A stretch of DNA of 32,606 nt from Candidatus Similichlamydia laticola. Lineage in GTDB: Bacteria > Chlamydiota > Chlamydiia > Chlamydiales > Parilichlamydiaceae. The stretch lies in assembly GCF_003339615.1 (NCBI RefSeq), contig NZ_QQBG01000007.1, positions 1 through 32,606 of the forward strand, written 5' to 3'. A program made the translations under genes and the position numbers. This document shows positions 1-8,753 of the stretch, piece by piece (the first letter of the stretch is position 1; each line of letters opens with the position of its first letter). The notes beneath the pieces were generated by a model. That model saw only the letters and a program-made list of their open reading frames with translations. It did no database searches and was not told where the DNA came from.

Positions 1-172
1 GGCGGTTGTTGTAATTCCCCCAAACTTCGCATTTTAGCCGGATGGTCCTATCCGTTATCTCCACGATCTGTACGGAACAGACAGCTCGTGCGTCATAGAG
101 AGACCGGCCTTCCTTGAGAAGAGCGGAAGAAAAGTCTTGACGCAGTTTCCTGTAATTCAATAACCCGGACAT
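1..172 (-). CDS. SNF2/SWI family helicase, N-terminal fragment
   Basis: The minus strand reads open from an ATG at 172 to the window edge, about 57 codons, beginning MSGLLNYRKLRQDFSSALLK and continuing through LYDARAVCSVQIVEI. A strong ribosome binding site (GAGGA, 6 nt upstream) supports this start. The opening pattern (LNYRKLRQDFS..LL.EGR.LYD) looks like the N-terminus of the large chlamydial SNF2-type helicases, whose start precedes a SWIM-type zinc region. From memory, an SNF2 helicase gene (CT708) neighbours tig in Chlamydia trachomatis, and that position is the main support for the name. The helicase motifs lie outside the window, so the function is inferred. The gene is divergent from the tRNA-tig transcription unit. 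Confidence 0.5.
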   Translation of the reverse strand, partial: MSGLLNYRKLRQDFSSALLKEGRSLYDARAVCSVQIVEITDRTIRLKCEVWGNYNNR

Positions 173-404
173 TGCATTCCTCGGATACAAAATGAGGACA
201 AAATTGCCCAAATGGGGTCCAGAGAGAAGCGTAGCGTGTACTGACATCGCGTATCGATGCGAGAGAAAACGAGCCTTACAATTCTTGCTTGTCAACCATG
301 TTGCGCAAGATGGCACGCCCTCGCATAAAATGGAAGACTTACTACCAAAAAGACTTTTCTATTCGTTTTTAATACAGTTTAGGGATCTACTCTGAAACGA
401 CCTT

Positions 405-433
405 TTGCAAATAAACCGAAGCTGGTCTAAAAT
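405..433 (+). promoter_or_regulatory. Sigma-70-type promoter of the tRNA-Gly pair
   Basis: TTGCAA (405-410) and TAAAAT (428-433) are separated by exactly 17 bp and lie about 33 bp upstream of the first tRNA. A GGAGGAA-GT-TTCCTCC palindrome (445-460) sits between the -10 box and the tRNA and would fall at or just after the transcription start. The rest of 173-404 shows no convincing gene on either strand. Confidence 0.55.
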
Positions 434-466
434 TCGTCCCTCCTGGAGGAAGTTTCCTCCCAAAGT

Positions 467-539
<73 letters not shown>

Positions 540-564
540 TCGGGCTTCTGGGGCACTCTTCGAT

Positions 565-636
565 GCGGGTATAGCTCAGTGGTAGAGCATCACGTTGCCA
601 ACGTGAGGGTCGTGAGTTCGAATCTCGTTGCCCGCT
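565..636 (+). tRNA. tRNA-Gly (anticodon GCC)
   Basis: The acceptor is GCGGGTA/TGCCCGC with discriminator T. The anticodon stem TCACG/CGTGA encloses loop TTGCCAA (anticodon GCC), and the T-loop is TTCGAAT. The 3' CCA is not encoded. It lies 25 nt after tRNA-Gly(CCC), so the two glycine isoacceptors probably form one transcript, which may continue into tig because no terminator is visible in 637-736. Confidence 0.93.
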
Positions 637-736
637 TCTTCGTTTACGATCGGATCCAAAGCTGTATCCCTCAGTCCTTTCTGTCGTCATGGATTTGTGC
701 GTTGTCCGGTTTGGAAAGTTAATTTAGGAATAGAAA

Positions 737-1939
737 GTGAAGAAGAATGAAATGTCAGAGAACCGAGTAGACATCTTGTCCAAGGAAGTCCTTCCGAACT
801 GTCTGTTGGAACTCGTTGTCTCTGTGCCTTCTTCTCTCGTGACTCTTTGCCGAGAAGAAGCCATTAACAAAATCGTTAAAACAGTTTCGTTACCAGGTTT
901 TCGTAAGGGGCGTGTTCCCAGGCACCATGTTATGGATTCTTTTGGACAAAAGATTCAACTCGAATGGCAAGAGAGTCTGGCAAAACTGGTTGCTCAAGAT
1001 GCTGTAAAGATCTTAGGAGTTCGCACTATCCCCCCTGTTATCTACAAATGGAAGAAATTAAGTGACACTTCGGACGCCGAATTGCAACTTTCCTTAGAAA
1101 CTTATCCCCAAGACATATCAGTAGAAGCTTTGGATTTCTCCTCCTTGTCTCCCCCTCAGAGAAAGGAAGTCACAGACGAAGTGGTTCAGAACAAGATTGA
1201 TGAGTATAGGGGCATCCTTGCCGAATGGGTCACTTTAGACGAAGATATCCCACTGAGCCCGGAGGATCGAATCAACTATCGCCTCCTTGCCCAAACAGGA
1301 GAAGAGGTAGGAAAAGGAAAGGGATGCCTCGTCAAAGAAATGGACCCTTGTTTGAGGGATGCTCTCCTGAAAATGGGAACCAGGGAAGGGGAAGTGAACC
1401 TGGCCCAAGATTGTTCTTCTCTCCCAGCTGGGGTATATCGTGTACATGTTTTGCAGGCCGATCGTAAGGACTTGCCTCCCCTTGATACGGCTTTTGCTCA
1501 GCGTTTTCATTTGCAATCGGTAGACGAACTAAGAAGCGAAATGAAAAAGCGGCTCCAATCCTCATTGGACTTTGACTATCTTGAAGAAGCGAAATCGGTT
1601 CTGCAAGACGCCCTTGTTGAGCAGCTCCTCTTTGAGCTGCCTCAATCCCTTCTCGAAAGGGAAGTGGAATCTCGCTCTTCATTTGCATCTAACCAGGGAT
1701 TGACAAAGGAGGAAGTAGAGGAGCAAGCTCGACATGCTTTGAGGCTTTTCTTTTTCATTGAATCCATTGCCATCCAACATCGTATCCAGTTGACACCAGA
1801 GCATCGAGATTTTATTTGGTCACAGAATCCCCCAGGACCACAAGGGGAAAGTGGACGTCAAAGAATGGCTGCTCAGCTTATGCAGCACGAGGTTTTGCTT
1901 TTCCTTTTGCAACGAATTGGCTGGATCAACCCGAATTAA
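737..1939 (+). CDS. tig: Trigger factor, ribosome-associated chaperone and prolyl isomerase
   Basis: The 400-residue product matches trigger factor in layout. An N-terminal ribosome-docking domain carries the signature GFRKGRVP at residues 54-61, and a long helical C-terminal chaperone domain follows. It binds the ribosomal exit tunnel and shields nascent chains. The middle PPIase (FKBP-like) region is short and divergent, with an unusually acidic stretch near residues 170-190. The length is slightly below the usual 430-450. The GTG at 737 has TAGGAA 7-8 nt upstream. The ATG at 752 is the alternative start. It begins the tig-clpP-clpX cluster found widely in bacteria, linking folding of new proteins to proteolysis. 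Confidence 0.92.
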   Translation: MKKNEMSENRVDILSKEVLPNCLLELVVSVPSSLVTLCREEAINKIVKTVSLPGFRKGRVPRHHVMDSFGQKIQLEWQESLAKLVAQDAVKILGVRTIPPVIYKWKKLSDTSDAELQLSLETYPQDISVEALDFSSLSPPQRKEVTDEVVQNKIDEYRGILAEWVTLDEDIPLSPEDRINYRLLAQTGEEVGKGKGCLVKEMDPCLRDALLKMGTREGEVNLAQDCSSLPAGVYRVHVLQADRKDLPPLDTAFAQRFHLQSVDELRSEMKKRLQSSLDFDYLEEAKSVLQDALVEQLLFELPQSLLEREVESRSSFASNQGLTKEEVEEQARHALRLFFFIESIAIQHRIQLTPEHRDFIWSQNPPGPQGESGRQRMAAQLMQHEVLLFLLQRIGWINPN

Positions 1940-1996
1940 CCTGTTATCCTCTTGTTCAGGAAGAGACTATTAGCTTTGAAATGCTGGTCTTTTTTT

Positions 1997-2016
1997 TACT
2001 CTACATGAGTAGAGTA
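1997..2016 (+). promoter_or_regulatory. Perfect 8-bp inverted repeat upstream of clpP
   Basis: TACTCTAC-ATGA-GTAGAGTA is a perfect stem with a 4-nt loop in the tig-clpP gap. A run of eight T precedes it instead of following it, so it does not read as an intrinsic terminator for tig. It sits 35 nt before the clpP start and could be an operator or a 5' UTR hairpin. It does not match the CIRCE element (TTAGCACTC-N9-GAGTGCTAA). No regulator is known for it. Confidence 0.45.
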
Positions 2017-2050
2017 CAGTTCGAAACGATGTCGTTGAGGTGTGGAAAAA

Positions 2051-2665
2051 ATGACTCTCGTTCCCTTTGTGGTGGAGGACACGGGCCGTGGAGAAAGGTC
2101 GATGGACATTTTCTCTCGATTGCTAATGGACAGGATCATTTTCATTGGTGGTCCCATTCAGGACCAAACGGCTAATCTCATTATCGCTCAACTACTCTTT
2201 CTTAAAATGGAAAATCCCAAGAAAGAGATCAGCGTTTACATCCATACACCCGGAGGTCAAATTACAGCCGGTCTTGCCATCCTGGACACAATGAATTTCT
2301 TAGAGTGTGACGTGGCAACATATTGCATTGGAATCGCAGCTTCTTTAGGAGCCTTGCTCCTTTCTGGTGGCACGAAAGGCAAACGTTTTTCTCTACCCAA
2401 TAGCCGCATTATGCTGCATCAACCAAGCGGTGGTGTAGGAGGAACTTCAGCTGATATTGAAAGGCAAGCTGGAGAAATCGCCTTCTTAAAGAAGAGAGTT
2501 GCAGAAATGCTGGCAAAGAACACTCAGAAACCTCTTGAACAAATTCTGATCGATTCCGATCGCGATTTCTACATGAGTCCAGAAGAGGCTGTGACTTACG
2601 GACTGATTGACCGCGTCATTGAAAAACCCCTTCCCAAACAAGACGAAAAAAAGAACTCTTTGTAA
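2051..2665 (+). CDS. clpP: ATP-dependent Clp protease proteolytic subunit ClpP
   Basis: A 204-residue serine peptidase of the S14 family. The catalytic triad is visible: Ser98 in AASLGA, His123 in [10 protein letters not shown] and Asp172 in [12 protein letters not shown], matching the family spacing. It forms tetradecameric chambers that degrade proteins unfolded by ClpX or ClpC. The ATG at 2051 is preferred over the GTG at 2042 because GAGGTG (2037-2042) lies 8 nt before it. It is followed at 27 nt by clpX. Chlamydiae carry two ClpP paralogues; the clpX-linked one is ClpP2 in Chlamydia, which this position suggests. Confidence 0.95.
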   Translation: MTLVPFVVEDTGRGERSMDIFSRLLMDRIIFIGGPIQDQTANLIIAQLLFLKMENPKKEISVYIHTPGGQITAGLAILDTMNFLECDVATYCIGIAASLGALLLSGGTKGKRFSLPNSRIMLHQPSGGVGGTSADIERQAGEIAFLKKRVAEMLAKNTQKPLEQILIDSDRDFYMSPEEAVTYGLIDRVIEKPLPKQDEKKNSL

Positions 2666-2692
2666 GATCAACCATTTGTCTCAGGATATAGC

Positions 2693-3922
2693 ATGGCCAA
2701 CTGTTCATTTTGTGGGCAAGGAGAGGAAAACACAGAAAAGCTCATTTCCGGCCCTGACGTCTTCATCTGCGATCAATGCGTTCGTCTTTGTATGGGGCTA
2801 CTAGATAAGAAGAGTCTTCCACAAATTCAAACTCTTCCGAAACCAAAGGAAATTAAGAGCCATTTGGACCGTTTCATCATTGGTCAAGAGTTGGCTAAAC
2901 GCACCATCTCTACCGCTGTTTATAACCACTACAGAAGGGTTCATAATCTGTCCAAAGCGGAGCAGATGACAGGTCGCGTGCACTACGGCAAGTCTAATGT
3001 TCTGCTACTTGGTCCGACTGGATCTGGAAAGACGATGTTAGCAAAAACTCTTGCTTCAATTTTGGATGTTCCCTTTGCCATTGCTGATGCAACGACCTTA
3101 ACAGAAGCTGGATACGTAGGCGAAGACGTCGAAAACATCATTTTGCGCTTGTTGCAAGCTGCTGACTTTGACGTGCCTCGCGCAGAATCTGGTATTATCT
3201 ACTTAGATGAGGTGGATAAGATCCACGCCACAAAATCAAATGTTTCTATCACGCGTGATGTTTCAGGAGAGGGAGTCCAGCAAGCTCTTCTCAAAATTAT
3301 CGAGGGAACAATAGCTAATATTCCTCCTAAAGGAGGTCGTAAGCACCCTAACCAGGAGTTCCTACGCGTCAATACGGATCACATTCTTTTCATTGCTGGG
3401 GGTGCCTTTATCCACTTGGATAAGATCATTGCTAAGAGATTAGGTCGAGGTAATATTGGGTTCCATCAAGATGATCTGCATTTGGTTCAAACAGAGTCAG
3501 AAAAAGTTTCGACTCTTCTTTTAAAGGTTCAGCCGGAGGATTTGATCCAATACGGAATGATTCCTGAGTTTGTAGGGCGATTCAATACTATTGTCTGTTG
3601 CAAGGAGCTTTCAGAGGAAGAGTTAGTCGATGTTCTAGTTCAGCCTGAAGGTGCAATCATCAAACAATACACACAAATGTTTGAAGATGAAAATATTGCC
3701 TTAGACGTGACTCCAGAGGCACTCAAGGCTATCGCCCAAAAGGCTCTTGCTGTTGGTACAGGAGCAAGAGGCCTAAGAACCATTTTGGAGAATGTCTTGC
3801 GCGATATTATGTTTGAAGCCCCGTCAGACGACACCATTGAAAAAGTAATTGTTGACCTAGAGACGATTCAAACGAATAGCTTGCCAAAAGTCATTCGGAA
3901 AACTGTTTCTGATCAAAATTAA
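2693..3922 (+). CDS. clpX: ClpX AAA+ unfoldase, ATPase subunit of ClpXP
   Basis: The 409-residue protein opens with the ClpX zinc-binding domain (Cys4, Cys7, Cys26, Cys29). The AAA+ core has Walker A GPTGSGKT (107-114), the pore loop GYVGEDVE (140-147), Walker [11 protein letters not shown] (168-177) and the sensor region [11 protein letters not shown] near residue 355. It recognises tagged substrates and threads them into ClpP. An AGGA ribosome binding site overlaps the end of the clpP-clpX gap, so the two genes are almost certainly co-transcribed. The length is usual for the family. Confidence 0.97.
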   Translation: MANCSFCGQGEENTEKLISGPDVFICDQCVRLCMGLLDKKSLPQIQTLPKPKEIKSHLDRFIIGQELAKRTISTAVYNHYRRVHNLSKAEQMTGRVHYGKSNVLLLGPTGSGKTMLAKTLASILDVPFAIADATTLTEAGYVGEDVENIILRLLQAADFDVPRAESGIIYLDEVDKIHATKSNVSITRDVSGEGVQQALLKIIEGTIANIPPKGGRKHPNQEFLRVNTDHILFIAGGAFIHLDKIIAKRLGRGNIGFHQDDLHLVQTESEKVSTLLLKVQPEDLIQYGMIPEFVGRFNTIVCCKELSEEELVDVLVQPEGAIIKQYTQMFEDENIALDVTPEALKAIAQKALAVGTGARGLRTILENVLRDIMFEAPSDDTIEKVIVDLETIQTNSLPKVIRKTVSDQN

Positions 3923-3930
3923 TAAAATTT

Positions 3931-3973
3931 TTGATTAATAAGTTCTTTGCCCGCTAAGATGGCCTAAGAGGCC
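3931..3973 (+). promoter_or_regulatory. Candidate promoter and palindrome before the five-gene array
   Basis: TTGATT (3931-3936) and TAAGAT (3955-3960) are 18 bp apart just after the clpX stop. Directly downstream of the -10 box is GGCCT-AAG-AGGCC (3961-3973), a palindrome at the expected transcription start, which could be an operator or an initial hairpin. This is the only promoter-like sequence I see before a run of closely packed genes. Confidence 0.4.
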
Positions 3974-4065
3974 CTGGTTCATTGGCCTCTGGTCAGGCGT
4001 CTTCCAAGCGCCCTTCCGACCCTCTTTTTTTAGTCGATTCCCTCTCTTGTTCTGCAGGTCGCGCC

Positions 4066-5079
4066 ATGAGCTCTTCTACCCCTTCGTCGTCTTCTATTTC
4101 CAGTTGGACTATTGCTCCCGTGACGTTGGCCGAATATGCCAACGCTCTTTACGAAGTTGTCGAGCTCTTAAGAGCCTTCAACAGTCGTACATCTGTTCCT
4201 GATAACAGTGAAGTTCTCTCTCTCTCTCACCGTCTAAGCTTTCTAAATAAGAGCCTTCGTGACTGTGATGAGTGGGGATTAAGCTCTTCTAATCAGATCA
4301 AAAGTCAATGTCAGGCTGTCCAAGATTTTTTGGATCCAATTGAAACAGCTTATACAGAGGGAACCCCTTTCCCACAGATGTTGACTCTTTTGACAACACA
4401 GCTGTCCAATGCCTCCTTTGAAACAGCCCTAGCTACTGCCCTAGGTTCTCTCTCTCCCTTGTCGGAGGGAAACTTAGACATTCCCCCCGAAGAGGTCCTT
4501 TTCATTGAGACCTTTAGAAGATTCAATAATCGCAGTGACAGAATTTTGAGTAACCTAGGAGAAACTGTCAATGCAGCTTCTGATCTTCTAGAGGGTCTCA
4601 ACTTATTGAATGAGGCCTGTACCTGGAATCCAGGACCTAAATATATCTCCCCCGAAGGATTTCTTATCAATCCAACACTAACGGACTCTTGGTACACCCT
4701 CTTCCTAGCACAGGCAGATGCCTCTAAAATTAAAGGCATCAGCCTTTTGAGGGGGATTGACTCTAGCGAGGTCTATCCAGAGGAAAGCAGCGAGTCTATT
4801 TACCTCAAAAAAATACTCAATAAGATAGATGCCTCTTCCGAGGAAGGAGGCTTCGGAGGCCTCATCAACGAATCCCTCGTCAAAAAGATGTGGGAAGACC
4901 AATCCTTTCAAGTTGATCTTCGTACAGCTATCGAGCTCGCTCTCAATATTAATGAACGCGCTCAACACGATGTCAACAAGATCCTCTTTGAGACTAAAGC
5001 CATTGCAGATGCAACAGCTAGTCTATTTGAAAATCAAAATCAGTCTCTTACCAGTGTAGCAAGAAGAATCAATAGGTAA
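4066..5079 (+). CDS. Helical array protein 1, unknown function, candidate T3SS-exported
   Basis: I do not recognise the family. The 337-residue product starts with a Ser/Thr-rich leader (MSSSTPSSSSISS) typical of disordered type III export signals. The rest is mostly helical with no membrane segment. It ends in a long helix rich in Asn, Ala and Leu (around TKAIADATASLFE). A mid-protein motif NPGPKYISPEGFLI aligns with NPGKRFLNERGELMI in the next gene, and both C-termini share a similar helix ending in RINR or KIAR, so genes 1 and 2 are paralogues. The ATG at 4066 has CAGG upstream and is preferred over the in-frame TTG at 3982, which has no binding site. The next gene follows after 3 nt. Position suggests a secreted needle-tip, filament or effector protein; this is inference. 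Confidence 0.6.
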   Translation: MSSSTPSSSSISSWTIAPVTLAEYANALYEVVELLRAFNSRTSVPDNSEVLSLSHRLSFLNKSLRDCDEWGLSSSNQIKSQCQAVQDFLDPIETAYTEGTPFPQMLTLLTTQLSNASFETALATALGSLSPLSEGNLDIPPEEVLFIETFRRFNNRSDRILSNLGETVNAASDLLEGLNLLNEACTWNPGPKYISPEGFLINPTLTDSWYTLFLAQADASKIKGISLLRGIDSSEVYPEESSESIYLKKILNKIDASSEEGGFGGLINESLVKKMWEDQSFQVDLRTAIELALNINERAQHDVNKILFETKAIADATASLFENQNQSLTSVARRINR

Positions 5080-5082
5080 AAT

Positions 5083-6240
5083 GTGTCTACTATAGGCGAT
5101 CCTTTTCTTGAAAAACCGGATCTATATCTCTTTAACGGCGATAAATCTGCCTTGAAGATGACGTTGGATCAATTGACCAGTCTGGGCAGTAGCTTCACTA
5201 CAACAGGTGGCGTGCCTTCTGTAGGAGATTTAACAAAAACACACCACTTGTTACAAACGCTGAAACAAGTTCTTCTTTTCCGGAAAGAGGCAACCTTTTA
5301 CGGCCTTGGATTTGACTCGGAGATCGACGCTGTTGTCGACTTGATCGACGACATCGATATCCCTAGCTATTCGACGACAGAACTCACAACCACTTTTGAC
5401 CCTCTTCGACAAAACCTGATTACTGCACTTGGCACATTAAAGGATGAAGCGAACGACGCCGTTTCAAGACCTATTCTTAATGAGATCCTCTACTTTGACT
5501 ATGCCCGTAACGGAGAAAACCTACTCAGCCAAGAAGTGAGCCGTTTAGGCGATGCCTTAGTCCTTCTGAGTGAAGTTTCCAAGGAATTGAATCGTATGGA
5601 AAGTATCCTGGCGATTAACCCTGGAAAGAGGTTTCTCAACGAGCGTGGAGAACTCATGATTACAGATAACGCCGGACCAACGGTAACAGCATCCTCTATC
5701 GGAACGAGCAGCGGTGGAAGCACCAACTTTTTCTATAACACAACACCCTTCACTACAGTAGAAAGACGTTATGTCGGCGGAACCCTTACAACCCTAAATG
5801 CTATGGCTGTTCTCAAGGACGCCACTGTTCGTCTGAAAGAGCTCCGTAACCAGCTCCCCTCGGAATCAGACCACTACAAAGCTTTGTCAGAGGTTTTGTC
5901 CGTTGTGGACACAGACTATGACATTACTACCTGGAATACATCTTCCGAGAGCCTCTGGGCAGACCGAATTGGAGGAAGGGAAGCAGAAGGAGAACTCTAC
6001 TGGAGGACAACATTCGATGCTGGTTCCGAACCTCGTAACTTTGCTCGACTGTATATGGATAATGAATTTCGCAAGGCCATTTCGGACGCACTCTCTGTTA
6101 TCCAATCCCAAAATGATATCCAGAAACAAATCTTGTCTAAGGCTCTCTTTCTCTACCAAGAGTTCATCAAGTCGTCCGCTGCTCTTCTCGACATGACTTT
6201 CAAATGTTCCAAAAGTGTCGCCCAAAAAATTGCAAGGTAG
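5083..6240 (+). CDS. Helical array protein 2, unknown function, paralogue of protein 1
   Basis: A 385-residue protein of unrecognised family. It starts at a GTG with AGGT about 6 nt upstream, 3 nt after the preceding stop. It has no signal peptide or membrane segment. The predicted order is an N-terminal helical half, a low-complexity Gly/Ser/Thr loop near residues 200-220, and a C-terminal helical half ending SVAQKIAR. Shared features with protein 1 are the NPG[PK] motif, the ALGTL/ALGSL segment before an NEIL/EEVLF stretch, and the final helix. It probably arose by tandem duplication followed by strong divergence. Role unknown; by location it is a candidate exported component of the adjacent T3SS. 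Confidence 0.6.
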   Translation: MSTIGDPFLEKPDLYLFNGDKSALKMTLDQLTSLGSSFTTTGGVPSVGDLTKTHHLLQTLKQVLLFRKEATFYGLGFDSEIDAVVDLIDDIDIPSYSTTELTTTFDPLRQNLITALGTLKDEANDAVSRPILNEILYFDYARNGENLLSQEVSRLGDALVLLSEVSKELNRMESILAINPGKRFLNERGELMITDNAGPTVTASSIGTSSGGSTNFFYNTTPFTTVERRYVGGTLTTLNAMAVLKDATVRLKELRNQLPSESDHYKALSEVLSVVDTDYDITTWNTSSESLWADRIGGREAEGELYWRTTFDAGSEPRNFARLYMDNEFRKAISDALSVIQSQNDIQKQILSKALFLYQEFIKSSAALLDMTFKCSKSVAQKIAR

Positions 6241-6249
6241 GATCGCGCT

Positions 6250-7104
6250 ATGTATCCAGAGTTTGATACGAAAATTTTAAATAAAAGCCCCTACCTTGGA
6301 GAAAATCATCGTCAATTTGTTGAGCAACCCACTTATCCGTTCTCCTCAGAAACACCTACGTTAGAAATCGAGGGTGAAGAGGTAGTCTGTCTACATGCTG
6401 TTCCTTTATGGGATTTTATGATGGACAATATCTTCCCAGGCTTGTCTCAAGAAGAGTTCAATGCGGAGAAGGCCAAGGTTCTAGCTGTCGACTCTAATGC
6501 TCAGACCATTTACGAACGTCTGTTCTATGCCATGCTGGAAGACATTTATCTTTCTGTCTTCGAAGGAAGAGACGATACGACAAATGACCAACAATTTACT
6601 CTAGATCAATTTCAAGCACTTGACGAAAACGAAAAAGATATCCTTTTTCAATCCTATCTCACCACACGCTTTCATGGAACAAGCAAGCTGCCGAGCGACC
6701 AGCGTCTTCTCACTAACCTCGAATTGCGAGCATCTAACATGCGTATCTGGGCATCTTATGCTTTGATGAGAAGTTTAGAACAGATTCAGAGACATACCAT
6801 TAACACAGGTCGACTTGCTACGCGTAATGCTCAAACAGCACAATCTATCTCTACAGAGATGATAGACCCAAAGTACTCTTATCGTCCCTTACTTAACTCA
6901 TCTGATTATGAAGGACAGCATAGAAATCAAAGAAACTCAAAGCTATTGGAAGACCTGAAAACCTTTCGTCTTGTGATACAAAAAAAAGTCGATCGTTCTT
7001 CTGCCGAGCTTACAAAAGTCAATAACGATGCGGAAATCTTTTCTAATTTCATTAGTAAACTGTTTGAAACAGACTTGAATATGGTCCGTGGACTGTTCTC
7101 CTAA
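6250..7104 (+). CDS. Helical array protein 3, unknown function
   Basis: A 284-residue soluble protein of unrecognised family. GTAGGAT lies 6 nt before the ATG. The sequence shows an acidic N-terminal half, a long central helix (residues about 160-200, around ASYALMRSLEQIQRHTIN) and, after a linker, a second long C-terminal helix ending NMVRGLFS. Two long helices separated by a variable domain is the general plan of T3SS tip proteins such as LcrV and IpaD, but I see no sequence signature that proves it. It resembles array proteins 4 and 5 in plan more than 1 and 2. Confidence 0.6.
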   Translation: MYPEFDTKILNKSPYLGENHRQFVEQPTYPFSSETPTLEIEGEEVVCLHAVPLWDFMMDNIFPGLSQEEFNAEKAKVLAVDSNAQTIYERLFYAMLEDIYLSVFEGRDDTTNDQQFTLDQFQALDENEKDILFQSYLTTRFHGTSKLPSDQRLLTNLELRASNMRIWASYALMRSLEQIQRHTINTGRLATRNAQTAQSISTEMIDPKYSYRPLLNSSDYEGQHRNQRNSKLLEDLKTFRLVIQKKVDRSSAELTKVNNDAEIFSNFISKLFETDLNMVRGLFS

Positions 7105-7120
7105 CATTTGAGGTAAAATT

Positions 7121-7891
7121 ATGGCTATTACTTTGAACCAGCTACCCGAATGGAGCGAATTTCAAAAAAAAGGCTTCTATGCTGACTTCACTGTGGTCAT
7201 TGATCCAGAGCCTACTGCAAGAGCACTCTGGGATGTCTTCGTTGATGAAGAGCTGACAGAACTAAAAGATATCAACGGCTTCATTACAGATGACCAACAA
7301 GAACTCGACCTCTCCAAAATTTTCGCCTACAAAAGTGCCGGTATGGATTACCACGCTAAAAGTGTCTTTAAAAAGAATTTACTCTATTTCTTTGGAACAC
7401 ACCTTCATAAAACGACTTCTACCATATCACCAAGAATAGGCATAACAAGCTTAAGCGAAAAATTTAGAGACTACCTAGAGTCCTCAGAAAGACCAGACGA
7501 GCTCAAAGCAAGACAAAATATCATACCAGTCTTTTGGGCTTGGCAACTTCTGCTTGAGGTCATGAAACATACACAAAAAACGACTCTAAATAAAGCCAAC
7601 GCCTCCGTTCTTTTTGCCCTAGGGGAGGAAAATGCGGTTAACAAGATGGGTCAAATCGAATTCGAGCTTCAAACGAGTGATACTGACTACGAGACCATTA
7701 AAGACAATATGGATGCACAGCAAGAGTCTGAAAATCACAGAAACTGGAGATCTATCATCGGGAAAAGCACCTCTCAGTACCAGAACGATGTTCAAACAGC
7801 ATCAGACTCCCGAGCACAATTCTCTCAGCTCGCAACCAAGCTTGTCCAAGAGATGGAATCCATGGCTTCCGCAATTACCCGTATAGGATAG
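7121..7891 (+). CDS. Helical array protein 4, unknown function
   Basis: A 256-residue protein with no signal peptide and no membrane segment. GAGGT lies 7 nt before the ATG, 17 nt after the previous gene. The central helix (around FWAWQLLLEVMKHTQKTTLN, residues about 130-150) is followed by a polar linker and a C-terminal helix that ends SMASAITRIG. The plan matches array proteins 3 and 5: globular N-terminus, long helix beginning near an aromatic residue, linker, final amphipathic helix. Family not recognised. A tip or filament role is inference from shape and context only. Confidence 0.6.
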   Translation: MAITLNQLPEWSEFQKKGFYADFTVVIDPEPTARALWDVFVDEELTELKDINGFITDDQQELDLSKIFAYKSAGMDYHAKSVFKKNLLYFFGTHLHKTTSTISPRIGITSLSEKFRDYLESSERPDELKARQNIIPVFWAWQLLLEVMKHTQKTTLNKANASVLFALGEENAVNKMGQIEFELQTSDTDYETIKDNMDAQQESENHRNWRSIIGKSTSQYQNDVQTASDSRAQFSQLATKLVQEMESMASAITRIG

Positions 7892-7894
7892 AGC

Positions 7895-8752
7895 ATGCCT
7901 TCTTATATCAACTGGGATAACATCACTGTTCGTCCCAGAACAGAAACAATTGAAGGAATTGGAAAATTCAAAACTTCAGGTTTTCCCGTTCTTTCAGATA
8001 GCACTCTTGCCTCCATACAGTCCAATTGGATTGGGAACACAGGAACAACCATTCACTACGACTACATTCGTCATTTTTCTGATTTCTTCTTCGCACAATT
8101 TTACCCTTTCATATCCAACGCATTCTACAGCGGAATGGAGCCAGATTTAATTGAAGGGGGACCAAATATCTCTCGCAATAGTTTTTTCGATAAAAGACTA
8201 ATAGAAGCACTCGTAACATGGTCGACCACGCTGGACGCAACCCAACTCAGCCAATTACAATCCTTCGTTCTTCCAGAAGAACGTGTCATGGTTTACGTTA
8301 ACAATTTTGCAAACTTTTTAGAAGAATCATCGAACGCGGCCATCCAACGTCTCCGAATCATACAAGAAAACGTCATCTTTTACTGTCTAGATCGTCTCAT
8401 AGACACCATGAAGCAAACACAAGAGACCCAATATAGATACAGTCTAGACACAATTAAATATTATCTCTCTATGCAAAATGCTCAAACTGGACTCGAGTCG
8501 ATTGACTTGCCAGCTGTCCAACAATCTGCAGTAGATGGACGAATTCCAGATCCTGAATCTGTTGGAGCTCAACAAGCAGCCTTGCTTGAAAGAGAAAAGA
8601 AAAAACAGGCCTTTAATCTATCAAAAGATAGGTCACGACAGATTGAAACAAACTTGCAGTTTGCTCAAGAAAACACGAAGCAATTTCAAAGTACTTTCCT
8701 CAGTCTCTTCGAAAGGCAAAAAACAGTTTTGGAAGTTTTGTTACGGTTCTAA
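7895..8752 (+). CDS. Helical array protein 5, unknown function
   Basis: A 285-residue protein of unrecognised family, starting 3 nt after the preceding stop with AGGATAG as binding site. The N-terminal half is rich in aromatic residues. Residues about 155-195 form a long helix (around LDRLIDTMKQTQETQYRYS). A charged linker leads to a C-terminal helix ending KTVLEVLLRF. A terminal hydrophobic helix closing on Phe recalls the IpaD/SipD tip family end, but the match is too short to assign. The SycD-like chaperone gene starts 1 nt after this stop, so the array and translocon appear to be one transcript. Confidence 0.6.
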   Translation: MPSYINWDNITVRPRTETIEGIGKFKTSGFPVLSDSTLASIQSNWIGNTGTTIHYDYIRHFSDFFFAQFYPFISNAFYSGMEPDLIEGGPNISRNSFFDKRLIEALVTWSTTLDATQLSQLQSFVLPEERVMVYVNNFANFLEESSNAAIQRLRIIQENVIFYCLDRLIDTMKQTQETQYRYSLDTIKYYLSMQNAQTGLESIDLPAVQQSAVDGRIPDPESVGAQQAALLEREKKKQAFNLSKDRSRQIETNLQFAQENTKQFQSTFLSLFERQKTVLEVLLRF

Positions 8753-8753
8753 T

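Noticed and set aside
290-295. TTGACA on the minus strand as a -35 box for the helicase gene
   Set aside because: No acceptable -10 box is found 16-18 bp downstream on that strand.
192-395. A 67-codon open frame before the tRNAs
   Set aside because: No ribosome binding site, no recognisable protein pattern, and it lies between a divergent gene start and a tRNA promoter.
4066-8752. Calling the array proteins LcrV, IpaD or EspA homologues outright
   Set aside because: Only the general helix plan and short C-terminal patterns agree; no diagnostic motif is visible, so I kept them as unknown with an inferred role.
8535-8753. An earlier start for the TPR chaperone, overlapping array gene 5 by 218 nt
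   Set aside because: The extra 73 codons read out of frame through array gene 5 and have no ribosome binding site; the ATG at 8754 follows the stop by 1 nt.
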